From: Pseudocolwellia sp049933045
Lineage (GTDB): Bacteria; Pseudomonadota; Gammaproteobacteria; Enterobacterales; Alteromonadaceae
Assembly (NCBI RefSeq): GCF_049933045.1
Contig: NZ_CP187926.1
Coordinates: forward strand, 806,001-870,000
Direction: 5' to 3'
Length of the DNA stretch: 64,000 nt
Positions within the stretch are counted from its first letter, which is position 1; every line of letters starts with the position of its first letter. A program made the position numbers and the translations under genes. The notes under the pieces are model-generated. The model did not search any database, had not been told where the DNA came from, and saw only the letters and a program-made list of their open reading frames with translations. Shown here piece by piece: positions 24,976 through 33,931 of this stretch.

Positions 24976-25278
24976 TTAATTTATTTTATAAGGAGGCATA
25001 TTAACATTGTCGACTTTATAGCCTCTTAACTGCATTTCACCTAAGTACGATGACTCACCATCACCACTAAATTCAAATTCAAAAATACTCATCCAATGAG
25101 GACCATGCTGTTTACTGAAACGGATCCTACTCGATTTTCTCGCGAGTGATATAAATTGTAAACTTTCGGTATTACAGTAGTGATTGATGTGGTTTCGTGC
25201 ATATTCTGATATTTTTCTTAAATGAATAAAATACCAAAACACAAGGCCAACAATCAGTAAGTAGTAAATGTTTTCCAT
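24976..25278 (-). CDS. DUF3301 family small membrane protein
   Basis: A 100-residue protein with one N-terminal membrane segment (YYLLIVGLVFWYFIHLRK) and a cytosolic or periplasmic tail with SLARKSSRIRFSKQHGP and FEFEFSGDGESSYLGEMQL, a pattern I know from DUF3301 proteins of Vibrio, Shewanella and relatives. The function is unknown. It follows the DUF3549 gene by 5 bases, and both stand beside truC in this order, a conserved neighbourhood. The gene ends just past the terminator of the converging CsrB-like RNA. Confidence 0.85.
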   Translation of the reverse strand: MENIYYLLIVGLVFWYFIHLRKISEYARNHINHYCNTESLQFISLARKSSRIRFSKQHGPHWMSIFEFEFSGDGESSYLGEMQLRGYKVDNVNMPPYKIN

Positions 25279-25283
25279 GAGGT

Positions 25284-26321
25284 TTAGCCTTTATTTGTTG
25301 TTTGAAAAATATAACCAATAGCGCGCGATAGGGCGTCACTTCTTTCTGGAGCTCTCATTACTTCAAATACTTTGGGGCGCAATGACGGTATAGCAACTAA
25401 ATCTTTAAATATTTCTGTAAATAATTCAACATCATCATGTTTAGCAATGGCTTCTAAATAGCTTAATAAGATTTCTGTATTGTCGAAAACATCCCATAAT
25501 CGCCCCGCAAATAAAATGAGTGTATTTACTGATAAAGATTCGTCTTGCTTAAGTAATGAATTGATATAAGTTACCACTAATGGGTGTGAACTTGAGCTTG
25601 ATAATCCTCTCAATAAATTACTTTTTGTGTTTTCATCAAGGTTTGCTTGTTGAAGTTTATTGAGTATCGCTTCAATTAAGCCAAGTGGTAGTTTCTGGTT
25701 TTCTAGTGCGGTGCATAAAGGGTTAATGACTTCATCAGGCAATAAATTAAATGAGCGTGTTAGTTGCTGCGCATTATTTGATTCATTAATTTTTGAAGCA
25801 AAGTCGTTTATACCTTGTACACCAATATTCTGCCAATTGTCCCAGCCTAAATCGCCAGATATATATTGAGTGAATAAGCCGTGATGCTCGCTCATTTCTC
25901 GTTTTAGTTCAGTGTTAACAATACTGTTTAATGCTGCTAATTTGTATTGCGCAGGGGTAAAATGATAAGGATTATTTTTAAGTAATTCTTCCTGCTTTTC
26001 TGACGGGGTATCTGTAATGTTATTGCCAAGTGCTTCAATAATAATGGCTATATAATGATTTCTTGCACCTTGATTCAATAAACCTCTTTCATCTAGCGGT
26101 AATTTTATAAACCAAATAAAAGGTTGTTGTGAATTTTTTTGCCAAAATACGATAGCTAAACAAGCATTAGCCTGGGTAGGGTAAGGGTAGGGTAGCTGAT
26201 TTAATTCTATTTTATTAAAGGTGTCTTTAGATATTTTATCTATTTTTCGGCCAAGATCGTAAACTCTGAATTGAGAACCTGATAAAGAAAGTAATTCTGA
26301 TATAGAAGAAATAGTAGTCAT
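25284..26321 (-). CDS. DUF3549 family protein
   Basis: A 345-residue cytosolic protein of DUF3549. The start (SISELLSLSGSQFRVYDLGR) and the stretch PYPYPTQANACLAIVFWQ are typical of this family in marine gammaproteobacteria. The C-terminal half is a series of helices. No catalytic motif is seen and the role is unknown. It is co-transcribed with the DUF3301 gene and divergent from truC, with about 185 bases between. Confidence 0.88.
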   Translation of the reverse strand: MTTISSISELLSLSGSQFRVYDLGRKIDKISKDTFNKIELNQLPYPYPTQANACLAIVFWQKNSQQPFIWFIKLPLDERGLLNQGARNHYIAIIIEALGNNITDTPSEKQEELLKNNPYHFTPAQYKLAALNSIVNTELKREMSEHHGLFTQYISGDLGWDNWQNIGVQGINDFASKINESNNAQQLTRSFNLLPDEVINPLCTALENQKLPLGLIEAILNKLQQANLDENTKSNLLRGLSSSSSHPLVVTYINSLLKQDESLSVNTLILFAGRLWDVFDNTEILLSYLEAIAKHDDVELFTEIFKDLVAIPSLRPKVFEVMRAPERSDALSRAIGYIFQTTNKG

Positions 26322-26506
26322 AGTTAAAATATGTATCGAATAATAAGCGCATTATAGAGATAATAGAAAGTGAACTCCACGTAAAAACTTTAGATACCCA
26401 CATTTAGATAGCTTTAGCTGCTTTGCCTTATATATATCTAGGTAAAGAGGGCTTATGCGTATTTTTAAATCTTTATTTAATAACTTTAGATTAGTGATAA
26501 ATAGTA

Positions 26507-27271
26507 ATGACTGAATTATTCGAAAACCAAGATGAAGATCTTGAAAAACCTGTTTTAAAAATACTTTACCAAGATGAATATTTGGTTGCTGTAGATAAAC
26601 CTTCAGGGCTTTTTGTACACAGAAGCTATATGGACAGAGATGAAATTTATTTTGCTTTGCAATTAGTACGTGATCAAGTTGGGCAATATGTTTATCCATT
26701 ACATCGTTTAGACCGACCGACTTCAGGTGTATTACTTTTTGGTTTAAATCAAGAGGTAGCGCGTTTGATGGGAGAAGCCTTTACTAATAAAACGATTCAA
26801 AAAACTTATTATGCCCTTACTCGTGGACATTTAATGGGCGAAGATTTGGTGGATTATGCGCTAAAAGAGAAGCTAGATAAGCTAGGTGATAAGTACGTTG
26901 ATCCTAATAAGGAAGCTCAAGAAGCGCAAACTCATTATCAATCTATAGGTACGGCGACATTAAATGAAACGGTAGGTAAGTTTGATTCGGTGCGATACTC
27001 TTTGATTAAATTAATGCCAGTAACAGGAAGAAGACATCAAATAAGACGTCATTTGGCTCATTTACGTCATCCAATTATTGGTGATATAAATTATGGGGAT
27101 AATAAACAAAACCCATTTTTTAATGAGTATTTTGGCTTTAAGCGATTAATGTTACATGCTCGTCAACTTGAGTTTACTCATCCAATAACGAATGAAGCAG
27201 TTAAAATACAGGCTGACTTTGATGAACAATGGTTAGATGTGTTTAAACAATTAGATTTAACGTGTGATTAA
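26507..27271 (+). CDS. truC: tRNA pseudouridine(65) synthase TruC
   Basis: A 254-residue RluA/RsuA-family pseudouridine synthase acting on U65 of tRNA. The catalytic aspartate is D69 in HRLDRPTSGVL; substrate-binding motifs include KTYYALTRG, TGRRHQIRRHLAH and PIIGDINYGD. The length equals E. coli TruC, and the neighbours (DUF3549, DUF3301) agree with TruC rather than RluA. The ATG is the first in frame, with no strong ribosome site visible. Confidence 0.94.
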   Translation: MTELFENQDEDLEKPVLKILYQDEYLVAVDKPSGLFVHRSYMDRDEIYFALQLVRDQVGQYVYPLHRLDRPTSGVLLFGLNQEVARLMGEAFTNKTIQKTYYALTRGHLMGEDLVDYALKEKLDKLGDKYVDPNKEAQEAQTHYQSIGTATLNETVGKFDSVRYSLIKLMPVTGRRHQIRRHLAHLRHPIIGDINYGDNKQNPFFNEYFGFKRLMLHARQLEFTHPITNEAVKIQADFDEQWLDVFKQLDLTCD

Positions 27272-27374
27272 CGGGTTTAAGCTGGTTAATCACTAAATAA
27301 GACGTTTTATATTTATAAGATCATAGGTTTAAAAATCGTTGAGTTTATACTGCAATCAACGATTTAACTAGCGA

Positions 27375-27920
27375 AGCGTAAATCTCGGGGGCTTGCCCCC
27401 GTGCTGGATAGTGTATACTGGGGGGACCCCAGTAAATGCTATTCTTCATATGGAACTTCAAAGAAATACACATCATGTCTTTAGATTAATGTACCACTTT
27501 GTGTGGATACCAAAGTATCGACACAAAGTCTTCATTGAACCTTATCGTTCAACAATGAAAGCAATTATTCAAAAAGTAGGATATGACTACGATATTGATA
27601 TCGTAGAGTTAGAAATTCCGAGTGACCATATTCATATGGTTATTAGAGGGATCCCTAAACAGTCGCCAAGCGATGTTATGCAAATAATTAAAAGTATAAC
27701 TGCTTGTGAGTTTTTTAGAAGTTATCCTGAAATTAAAAAGCAGTATTTCTGGGGCGGTAAATTATGGACACAAAGCTTTTTTGTTGAAACGATTGGTAAC
27801 GCAACAGAAGAAGTTATCAGGAAATATGTTCAAGAACAGTTAATCGAATTAGATGGTAAAGAAATTAATAGCGATCCACTGAACTTGTTTTGAAACTCGG
27901 TCGCTTGCGGCCGAGAATTT
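27375..27920 (+). mobile_element. IS200/IS605-family insertion sequence, tnpA only
   Basis: A single Y1-transposase gene is framed by two hairpins that such elements use as end recognition sites. The left is CGGGGGC-TT-GCCCCCG (27386-27401) and the right CTCGGTCGC-TT-GCGGCCGAG (27896-27915). There are no inverted terminal repeats and no target duplication, as usual for this family. The exact tips are uncertain by a few bases. It sits between truC and the 3' end of a lipoprotein gene. Confidence 0.82.
27450..27893 (+). CDS. tnpA: IS200-type Y1 transposase TnpA
   Basis: A 147-residue HUH single-strand transposase. From the ATG at 27450 the metal-binding pair is H60-I61-H62 (SDHIHMVIRG) and the nucleophilic tyrosine is Y126 (EEVIRKYVQEQ); the N-terminal HVFRLMYHFVWIPKYRHKVF is typical of IS200. 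All catalytic residues are present, so it may be active. A longer frame from 27393 would start within the left-end hairpin and is unlikely. An 8-bp hairpin (TACTGGGG / CCCCAGTA, 27416-27434) lies 15 bases before the start and probably damps expression, as reported for IS200. Confidence 0.93.
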   Translation: MELQRNTHHVFRLMYHFVWIPKYRHKVFIEPYRSTMKAIIQKVGYDYDIDIVELEIPSDHIHMVIRGIPKQSPSDVMQIIKSITACEFFRSYPEIKKQYFWGGKLWTQSFFVETIGNATEEVIRKYVQEQLIELDGKEINSDPLNLF

Positions 27921-28264
27921 TATATGTCATTGGCTTTAGCTATTGGACCTTGAATATTAATCGCGTTGATATCGTTATTAATCAGGAATTCAAATCGGTT
28001 AACAGGCGCAGAGTTATCTATTAACTTAGGTCCTTTAAGTGATACCGCATTCACAAAAACATCACCGTAGTAACTTTCACGTTGTTGCTGAAACGCTAAC
28101 ATTAATTGTTGATCTGCTGTTACAGGTCGGTTCATCAAAGACATTAATAAATAATGATCGGAAACTAAGGGCTTTTTAATAAGCTGCATTGGCTTCGGGG
28201 TTGAATTACACGCCGTAAGAAATACACCTAAAATACACGCCGTAACTATATTAATTATTTTCAT
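27920..28264 (-). CDS. Small predicted lipoprotein
   Basis: A 114-residue lipoprotein with signal peptide and lipobox LTAC. The mature part contains LLMSLMNRPVTADQQLMLAF and ends KANDI directly at the right end of the IS200 element, so the last residues may have been changed by the insertion. A hairpin with T tail in the correct direction (27333-27365) lies beyond the IS and looks like its former terminator. The family is not recognised. Confidence 0.7.
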   Translation of the reverse strand: MKIINIVTACILGVFLTACNSTPKPMQLIKKPLVSDHYLLMSLMNRPVTADQQLMLAFQQQRESYYGDVFVNAVSLKGPKLIDNSAPVNRFEFLINNDINAINIQGPIAKANDI

Positions 28265-28417
28265 AACACACTCTTTATTTAAAACCTATAAGTTAGGTAT
28301 ATCAAGTGCTATGCCAATATTTTAATTTAATGATTTGTATAGGATTTATTAGGGGAGTGTGGTTTTTCTAACGGTGTTAATTTAATGTTAATTAGCTGTG
28401 TCAAATTAATGACAATA

Positions 28418-28467
28418 AAAAAGCAGCCTATATATTCATAAATTTTATGGATATATAGGCTGCTTTT
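28418..28467 (-). terminator. Terminator of dapD (leftward)
   Basis: A 17-bp stem of AAAAGCAGCCTATATAT type around a 16-base AT-rich loop; on the minus strand it ends in a T run. Confidence 0.85.
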
Positions 28468-28519
28468 AAAATTACTTTTTTACGTTATAACTATTGTACT
28501 TAATCAGGCGATTAGCTGA

Positions 28520-29344
28520 TTAATCGATAGTACGTAATAATTCATTTAAACCTGTTTTACCTAACGTTTTAGCGTCAACTTTTTTAACGATTACTGCACA
28601 GTAAAGGCTGTAAGTTCCACACTTAGATGGCATGTTACCAGCCACTACTACAGAACCAGCAGGAACACGACCGTAAGTTACTTCACCTGTTTCACGATCT
28701 AAAATCTTAGTTGATTGACCGATGTAAACGCCCATTGAAATTACAGAACCTCTTTCAACAACAACACCTTCAACGATTTCAGAACGAGCACCAATGAAAC
28801 AATCATCTTCAATAATTGTAGGACCAGCTTGTAGAGGTTCTAAAACACCACCTATGCCAACACCACCAGATAAGTGAACATTCTTACCAATTTGTGCACA
28901 TGAACCAACGGTTGCCCAAGTATCAATCATAGTACCTTCGTCAACAAACGCACCAATGTTAACAAATGAAGGCATTACAACAACGTTCTTACCAATGAAG
29001 CTACCAGTACGAACAGAAGCACCAGGTACTACACGAACGCCGTCAGCTTTAAATTCTTCGTTGCCGTAGTTTGAATATTTCATAGGTACTTTATCGTAAA
29101 ACTTACTTTCTGCGCCGTCTAACGTTTCGTTATCCCAAATACGGAAAGATAAAAGTACCGCTTTTTTAAGCCATTGATGAACAACCCATTCGCCGTCTAT
29201 GTATTCAGCAACACGAGCTGAACCATTGTTTAAAGCATCTAAAGCATCTAAAACTGCTTGTTTAACTACTGGAGTTACTGTTAATGGAGAGATGTCAGCA
29301 CGGTCTTCAAATGCTTGTTCAATAATACTTTGTAATTCAGACAT
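28520..29344 (-). CDS. dapD: Tetrahydrodipicolinate N-succinyltransferase DapD
   Basis: A 274-residue enzyme of the succinylase branch of lysine/diaminopimelate synthesis, transferring succinyl from succinyl-CoA to tetrahydrodipicolinate; same length as E. coli DapD. After an N-terminal helical domain, the hexapeptide repeats of a left-handed beta-helix run from about residue 100 to 220 (GSFIGKNVVVMPSFVNIGAF, IDTWATVGSCAQIGKNVHLS). It is the last gene of the map-glnD-dapD leftward run, a conserved order opposite rpsB. Confidence 0.97.
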   Translation of the reverse strand: MSELQSIIEQAFEDRADISPLTVTPVVKQAVLDALDALNNGSARVAEYIDGEWVVHQWLKKAVLLSFRIWDNETLDGAESKFYDKVPMKYSNYGNEEFKADGVRVVPGASVRTGSFIGKNVVVMPSFVNIGAFVDEGTMIDTWATVGSCAQIGKNVHLSGGVGIGGVLEPLQAGPTIIEDDCFIGARSEIVEGVVVERGSVISMGVYIGQSTKILDRETGEVTYGRVPAGSVVVAGNMPSKCGTYSLYCAVIVKKVDAKTLGKTGLNELLRTID

Positions 29345-29368
29345 TATATTTCCTAATTTGTTCTAAAG

Positions 29369-32044
29369 TTAATTTGAATGAGATGTTTTGTCACACAACA
29401 TTACCGTGAGAGCTTCTTGCTCTTCTAATGTAAGTGCTTGGTTAAATTTGTTTGATAACGTAAATACATCTTCTGCTTTTTCACCAAAGGTTGTAATTTT
29501 GGCTGAATGGATTTGCACCTCACACTTCTGAAAAACTTCAGCAATACTTGCTAAAAGCCCTGGTGTATCAAGTGTTAGTATTTCAAGCATGGTTGTATTT
29601 TTAGCTTTGGTTTTCGTTTCAATAAAGCTAACTTGCGTCGGTATATCAAACTGTTGAAATCTTTTAGCTAAAGGTTTTGGTTTTATTAAACACTGAGAAG
29701 CAGACAATACTTCAGTGAGTGCTTTTTCAATTATATTTGCTCTTTCAATATCATCAATCGGTTCACCTTGTTGATCAAGTACTACAAAGGTATTTGCTGT
29801 GTAGCCTTTTTTGGTGGTGATGATTTTCGCGTCATGAATCGATAACTGTTTAGAGCCCAATAATGAAACAATATTATAAAAAATATTCGATTGATCTTTA
29901 GTGTAAACAAAAACCTCAGTACCGCCTCTAAAAGGGGTGGGGTTTAGAATAACTAAAGGTATTTTTTTATTATGATTTAAAATATGTCTGCTGTGCCAAG
30001 TGATCTGTTCTGGGCCGTAACGTAGGAAGTAGTCAGATTTAAATTCTTGCCATACTTTAGTGATTTGAGTCTCTGTAAAGTTGTAGGTTAGCAGTAACTC
30101 AGAAGCCAGTTGTTGGTTTTCACGTACTTTAGCGCGTAAATCTACAGGTTTTTCTAAACCTCTTAGGAATGCACGTTTAGTACTGTAATAAAGCTCTTGT
30201 AAAAGGTTCGACTTCCAGTTGTTCCATAAACTTTCATTTGTTGCACGCATATCGGCAACTGTTAGACAGTATAGGTAATCTAGATGGGTTTCATCTCGAA
30301 TAATGTCAGCGAATTCTTTTATGATATTAGGATCTGAAATATCTCTACGTTGTGCAGTTACCGACATTAATAAATGATGTTTAACTAACCATGAAATTAA
30401 TCGCCCATCGTGATCACTTAATTGATGTAATTTTGCAAAGTTCAGTGCATCTATAGCGCCTAGCTTAGCGTGATCTCCACCTCTACCTTTGGCTATATCG
30501 TGAAATATACCCGCAATATAAAGTAATTCAGGCTTACGTACACGTTGCACTAGCTTGCTACAAAGTGGGAACTCTTTGTTGAATTCAGGTTGGCTAAACT
30601 TGTATAAGTTTTTGATTAATCGGTAGCTATGTTCATCAACTGAATAGGCATGAAATAAATCAAATTGCATTTGACCAACAATGTTACGCCATTCAGGTAA
30701 GTAGGCATCTAAAATTGAATGTCTGTGCATTAAGGTAAATGCTACGCCTAAACCTTTTGGATGCCTCATTAATTTCATGAAGGCTTTTCTTGAGTCTGCG
30801 TAATCCATTAAACATGATACAAAACGACGACGCGCATTTCTCATTAAACGTAAGGTGTCGGGATGTAAATCTGTTATTTCATCATGTTCTGCTATCAGTA
30901 ATAGCATTTCCATAATTTTATTTGAACGGGTAAATATACGCTGATTAGTTACTTTTATTTGTCCATCAACAATGACGAATTCGTCGTTGATTGGCGTAAC
31001 TTTTTTATATTTATTTTCATTGATGATAACGTATTCAAAATGTTGAAGTAACATTTTGTTTAATTCGGCAACACGACCAATGATTCTGAAAAAACGTTTC
31101 ATCATTCTTTCAACAGCTAGCTTTCCACCGTCACCAAAACCAAGGAGTTCAGCTACACTGGCTTGATGATCAAACAGTAATCTATTTTCATTTCTGCTCG
31201 CTACAAAGTGTAAAGCAAAGCGCATACGCCATAGGTAATCTTGACACTCTACTAATTCGAAATACTCATTAATAGTAAGGTATTTATGTTCAACAAGCTC
31301 TTCAAGCGAGTCGGCAATAAAGTGACGTTTTGCTACCCAACCAATGGTTTGTATATCTCGTAAACCACCAGGATTAGCTTTTAGGTTAGGCTCAAGAGTG
31401 TAAGAGGCGCCATGGTATTGTTTGTGTCGATTATATTGTTCGTCACGTTTGGCAATGAAGAATTTTTTTGAGGTCCAGAATACGTCTTGATTCAATAAGG
31501 GTTGAAGTTGTTCAGTTAATGCTTCGTTACCGCATATTTGACGCATTTCCATTAAGTTTGTTGCAATAGTTACGTCGTTAATGGCTTGCTTTAAACATTC
31601 TTTTACGCTGCGAACACTGTGACCTATGTCTAACTTTACATCCCATAGTTGGGTAATAAAGGTAGATATTTTTTCTTCTAAATCTTTGTCAGTTTTTTCT
31701 TGAGTTAATAAAAGAATATCAACATCAGAATAAGGGTGTAATTCAGCTCGACCATAACCACCAACAGCAATTAAGCTAATTTGGTATTCATCAAGTTCAT
31801 GCTGAGACCACAGTTTGGTTAAAATATTATCCACAAATTCAGCTCTAGCATTTACTAGAGCTGTAATATCTTCAACAGGAAAAATTTCTTTTTGCCATTC
31901 TTGAAATTCAACGCCTATTTTACAAATTTCAGCACTAGAAATAAAAGGAGCACTGATCGCTAGCGGCTCAACAAATTGACTTGGCAAGGTAGATTCAGTG
32001 GTCACTGTTTTCTTCTTATAGTAATTAATTAAAGTTGTTAGCAT
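29369..32044 (-). CDS. glnD: PII uridylyltransferase / uridylyl-removing enzyme GlnD
   Basis: An 891-residue bifunctional nitrogen sensor (E. coli 890) that uridylylates PII when glutamine is low and deuridylylates it when glutamine is high. The nucleotidyltransferase site is at GGYGRAELHPYSDVDILLL (about residues 93-111). The HD-hydrolase domain shows IAGIFHDIAKGRGGDH. Two ACT domains at the C-terminus bind glutamine (EVFVYTKDQSNIFYNIVSLL, and LEILTLDTPGLLASIAEVF). It lies between map (14 bases) and dapD (24 bases), so all three are probably one transcript. Confidence 0.97.
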   Translation of the reverse strand: MLTTLINYYKKKTVTTESTLPSQFVEPLAISAPFISSAEICKIGVEFQEWQKEIFPVEDITALVNARAEFVDNILTKLWSQHELDEYQISLIAVGGYGRAELHPYSDVDILLLTQEKTDKDLEEKISTFITQLWDVKLDIGHSVRSVKECLKQAINDVTIATNLMEMRQICGNEALTEQLQPLLNQDVFWTSKKFFIAKRDEQYNRHKQYHGASYTLEPNLKANPGGLRDIQTIGWVAKRHFIADSLEELVEHKYLTINEYFELVECQDYLWRMRFALHFVASRNENRLLFDHQASVAELLGFGDGGKLAVERMMKRFFRIIGRVAELNKMLLQHFEYVIINENKYKKVTPINDEFVIVDGQIKVTNQRIFTRSNKIMEMLLLIAEHDEITDLHPDTLRLMRNARRRFVSCLMDYADSRKAFMKLMRHPKGLGVAFTLMHRHSILDAYLPEWRNIVGQMQFDLFHAYSVDEHSYRLIKNLYKFSQPEFNKEFPLCSKLVQRVRKPELLYIAGIFHDIAKGRGGDHAKLGAIDALNFAKLHQLSDHDGRLISWLVKHHLLMSVTAQRRDISDPNIIKEFADIIRDETHLDYLYCLTVADMRATNESLWNNWKSNLLQELYYSTKRAFLRGLEKPVDLRAKVRENQQLASELLLTYNFTETQITKVWQEFKSDYFLRYGPEQITWHSRHILNHNKKIPLVILNPTPFRGGTEVFVYTKDQSNIFYNIVSLLGSKQLSIHDAKIITTKKGYTANTFVVLDQQGEPIDDIERANIIEKALTEVLSASQCLIKPKPLAKRFQQFDIPTQVSFIETKTKAKNTTMLEILTLDTPGLLASIAEVFQKCEVQIHSAKITTFGEKAEDVFTLSNKFNQALTLEEQEALTVMLCDKTSHSN

Positions 32045-32058
32045 GATTTGAGTAGACG

Positions 32059-32847
32059 CTAGTTGTGTAACATTCTTGTTATCGTTTCTTCTTTACGTAA
32101 CGTAAGGACTTCACAACCCGTTTTGGTTACTACTATTGTATGTTCCCATTGAGCTGACTTTTTACCGTCTATTGTATAAACCGTCCAGTTATCTTCTTTA
32201 TCAAGGATGGTATTAGCACGACCTAAGTTGATCATCGGTTCTATAGTGAAACACATGCCTTCTTCCATTTTGGTATTGTCATTATTTTTATAATGAACAA
32301 TTTGAGGCTCTTCATGAAATACTTCACCAATACCGTGACCACAATATTCTTTAACAATAGAATAACGACCTGATTTTTTGATAAACTTTTGAATAGCTGT
32401 GCCAATTTCGCCGAAGGTAACACCTGGTTTTACTTTTTTCATACCGATGTAAAGTGCTTCTTGCGTAATACGACATAAACGACTGTCTTCAGGCGTTACA
32501 TCACCAATAAAAAACATTTTGCTGGTATCGCCATGAAAACCATCTTTAATAACGGTAATGTCGATATTTAAAATATCACCATCTTTTAGCTCTATATCAT
32601 CAGGGATACCATGACAAACAACATGGTTAACTGAGGTACAAATAGACTTTGGAAATCCGTGATAGTCTAAAGGTGCAGATATTGCGTTTTGTACCTTCTC
32701 TGTATACTCAGCACAAATGGTGTTCAATTGGTCAGTAGTAATGCCCGCCTTTATATGCGGCTCTATCATTTCTAATACGTCTGCAGCAAGTTGTCCTGCT
32801 ATACGCATTTTTGCAATATCTTCCTGACTTTTTATAGCGATTCCCAT
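32059..32847 (-). CDS. map: Type I methionine aminopeptidase
   Basis: A 262-residue metalloenzyme that removes the initiator methionine. Metal ligands of the pita-bread fold are in place: D in LNIDITVIKDGFHGDTSKMF, H in EYCGHGIGEVFHEEPQIVHY, E in CFTIEPMINLG and E in SAQWEHTIVVT. It is divergent from rpsB across about 1 kb that also holds a DsbA-like gene, while in many relatives map directly faces rpsB. Confidence 0.97.
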   Translation of the reverse strand: MGIAIKSQEDIAKMRIAGQLAADVLEMIEPHIKAGITTDQLNTICAEYTEKVQNAISAPLDYHGFPKSICTSVNHVVCHGIPDDIELKDGDILNIDITVIKDGFHGDTSKMFFIGDVTPEDSRLCRITQEALYIGMKKVKPGVTFGEIGTAIQKFIKKSGRYSIVKEYCGHGIGEVFHEEPQIVHYKNNDNTKMEEGMCFTIEPMINLGRANTILDKEDNWTVYTIDGKKSAQWEHTIVVTKTGCEVLTLRKEETITRMLHN

Positions 32848-32977
32848 TAATGCCTCATTTAATTAATTTTCGTTTGATTTTATGTATAAATATAAACAGG
32901 TTTTAAAAAATTAACGCTGTTTTTAGACGCGCTATTTTGCCTAAATGTTCATATTTTGTCTATCGTGTTTTTTTCAG

Positions 32978-33583
32978 CTAATCGTTAGCTAACTCAAGAT
33001 CAATCGCTTCTACAATTGCTTTTGGATGCTTTAGATAAAGATTATGATTTAATAAAATAAGTCTTTCATCTATAGCGAGTAACAGAGCAGGGATAGCTTT
33101 TGTACCCATGATGTCTTGTAATTCTTCAAGGCTGCTTAATAATATTTCAGCATCTTTTGTGAATTTTTCTAGCGTGAATACCTTATTAGGTGGTGAAAGC
33201 TTAAATTCACTTACTATTTCACTCATGTCATCAAAAGAACGTAATTCGTTCGCTTGTTCAAAGTGTGCTGTGAAAATTGAATTTAATACTTCTAAACCTA
33301 TATGAGGTACTTTGTTAGAAACCCAAGACATAACGTTAGCCGTTAAGGTTGAATCTTTAGCTTGTTTTAGTTGAGCCATATAAGCATCACTAAATATAGT
33401 AGCGCTATCGTCTTCAATAGTTTCGATAGTTTTTTTAGAAATATTCTCATCACCTTCATAACGCGCACAATGTAATAAGTTAAGCGTAAATTCAGGATGA
33501 GCAGCCATAATTTCATTAACTAATGGAAGCGTTACATAGCTCCAAGGGCAATGAGTATCGTAAATATAAAATAGTTGTACAGA
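32978..33583 (-). CDS. DsbA-family thioredoxin-fold protein
   Basis: A 201-residue DsbA-like protein (MSVQLFYIYDTHCPWSYVTL). The redox position reads CPWS, with the second cysteine replaced by serine, so it is not a classical disulphide oxidase; related cytosolic proteins act as isomerases or glutathione-dependent enzymes. No signal peptide is present when the start is placed at 33583. Longer in-frame starts up to 33643 add a stretch without conservation. The cis-proline region is KAIPALLLA. It lies between map and rpsB, and the function is unknown. Confidence 0.75.
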   Translation of the reverse strand, partial: SVQLFYIYDTHCPWSYVTLPLVNEIMAAHPEFTLNLLHCARYEGDENISKKTIETIEDDSATIFSDAYMAQLKQAKDSTLTANVMSWVSNKVPHIGLEVLNSIFTAHFEQANELRSFDDMSEIVSEFKLSPPNKVFTLEKFTKDAEILLSSLEELQDIMGTKAIPALLLAIDERLILLNHNLYLKHPKAIVEAIDLELAND

Positions 33584-33837
33584 CATAGTTATTAACATTT
33601 GATTACTTTGTGCTAATTTTAACGCGCTATGACCCATTAGCATAGAATATTCTTAACTACGATATTCATTTTCGTTAATTAATATTATTTAACGCCATTT
33701 CTAGCAAAAAAGCCTGACTTATGGTATAAAGTGCGCCGCTAATAATCTACATAGTATTTGTTATGTGTTGTTAAGCAAAACTGAATTAACAATTGATGTT
33801 GATTTTAAATATAAACTCACATACATCTCGCAAAGAT

Positions 33838-33931
33838 ATACTAGGGTGCTCAGCTAAATCATATTAAATGATGAAGCATTTAAGAGTCTTGTATATTAGG
33901 TGTATGAACGCTTAACCCTAAAGGAAAAATC
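33838..33931 (+). promoter_or_regulatory. Candidate autoregulatory leader of rpsB (S2 leader)
   Basis: The 5' leader contains TAGGGT (33842-33847) able to pair with ACCCTA (33915-33920), directly before the AAAGGA ribosome site. Such pairing would link leader folding to translation start, as in the S2-binding rpsB leaders of gammaproteobacteria. The match is by architecture and position, not by a confirmed covariance model. Confidence 0.45.

Noticed and set aside
26352..26699. Reading frame antisense to the start of truC
   Set aside because: A shadow of the truC coding region with no motif and no ribosome site.
27393..27449. Longer N-terminus of the IS200 transposase
   Set aside because: It would start inside the left-end hairpin and cross the second hairpin; the family begins near the ATG at 27450.
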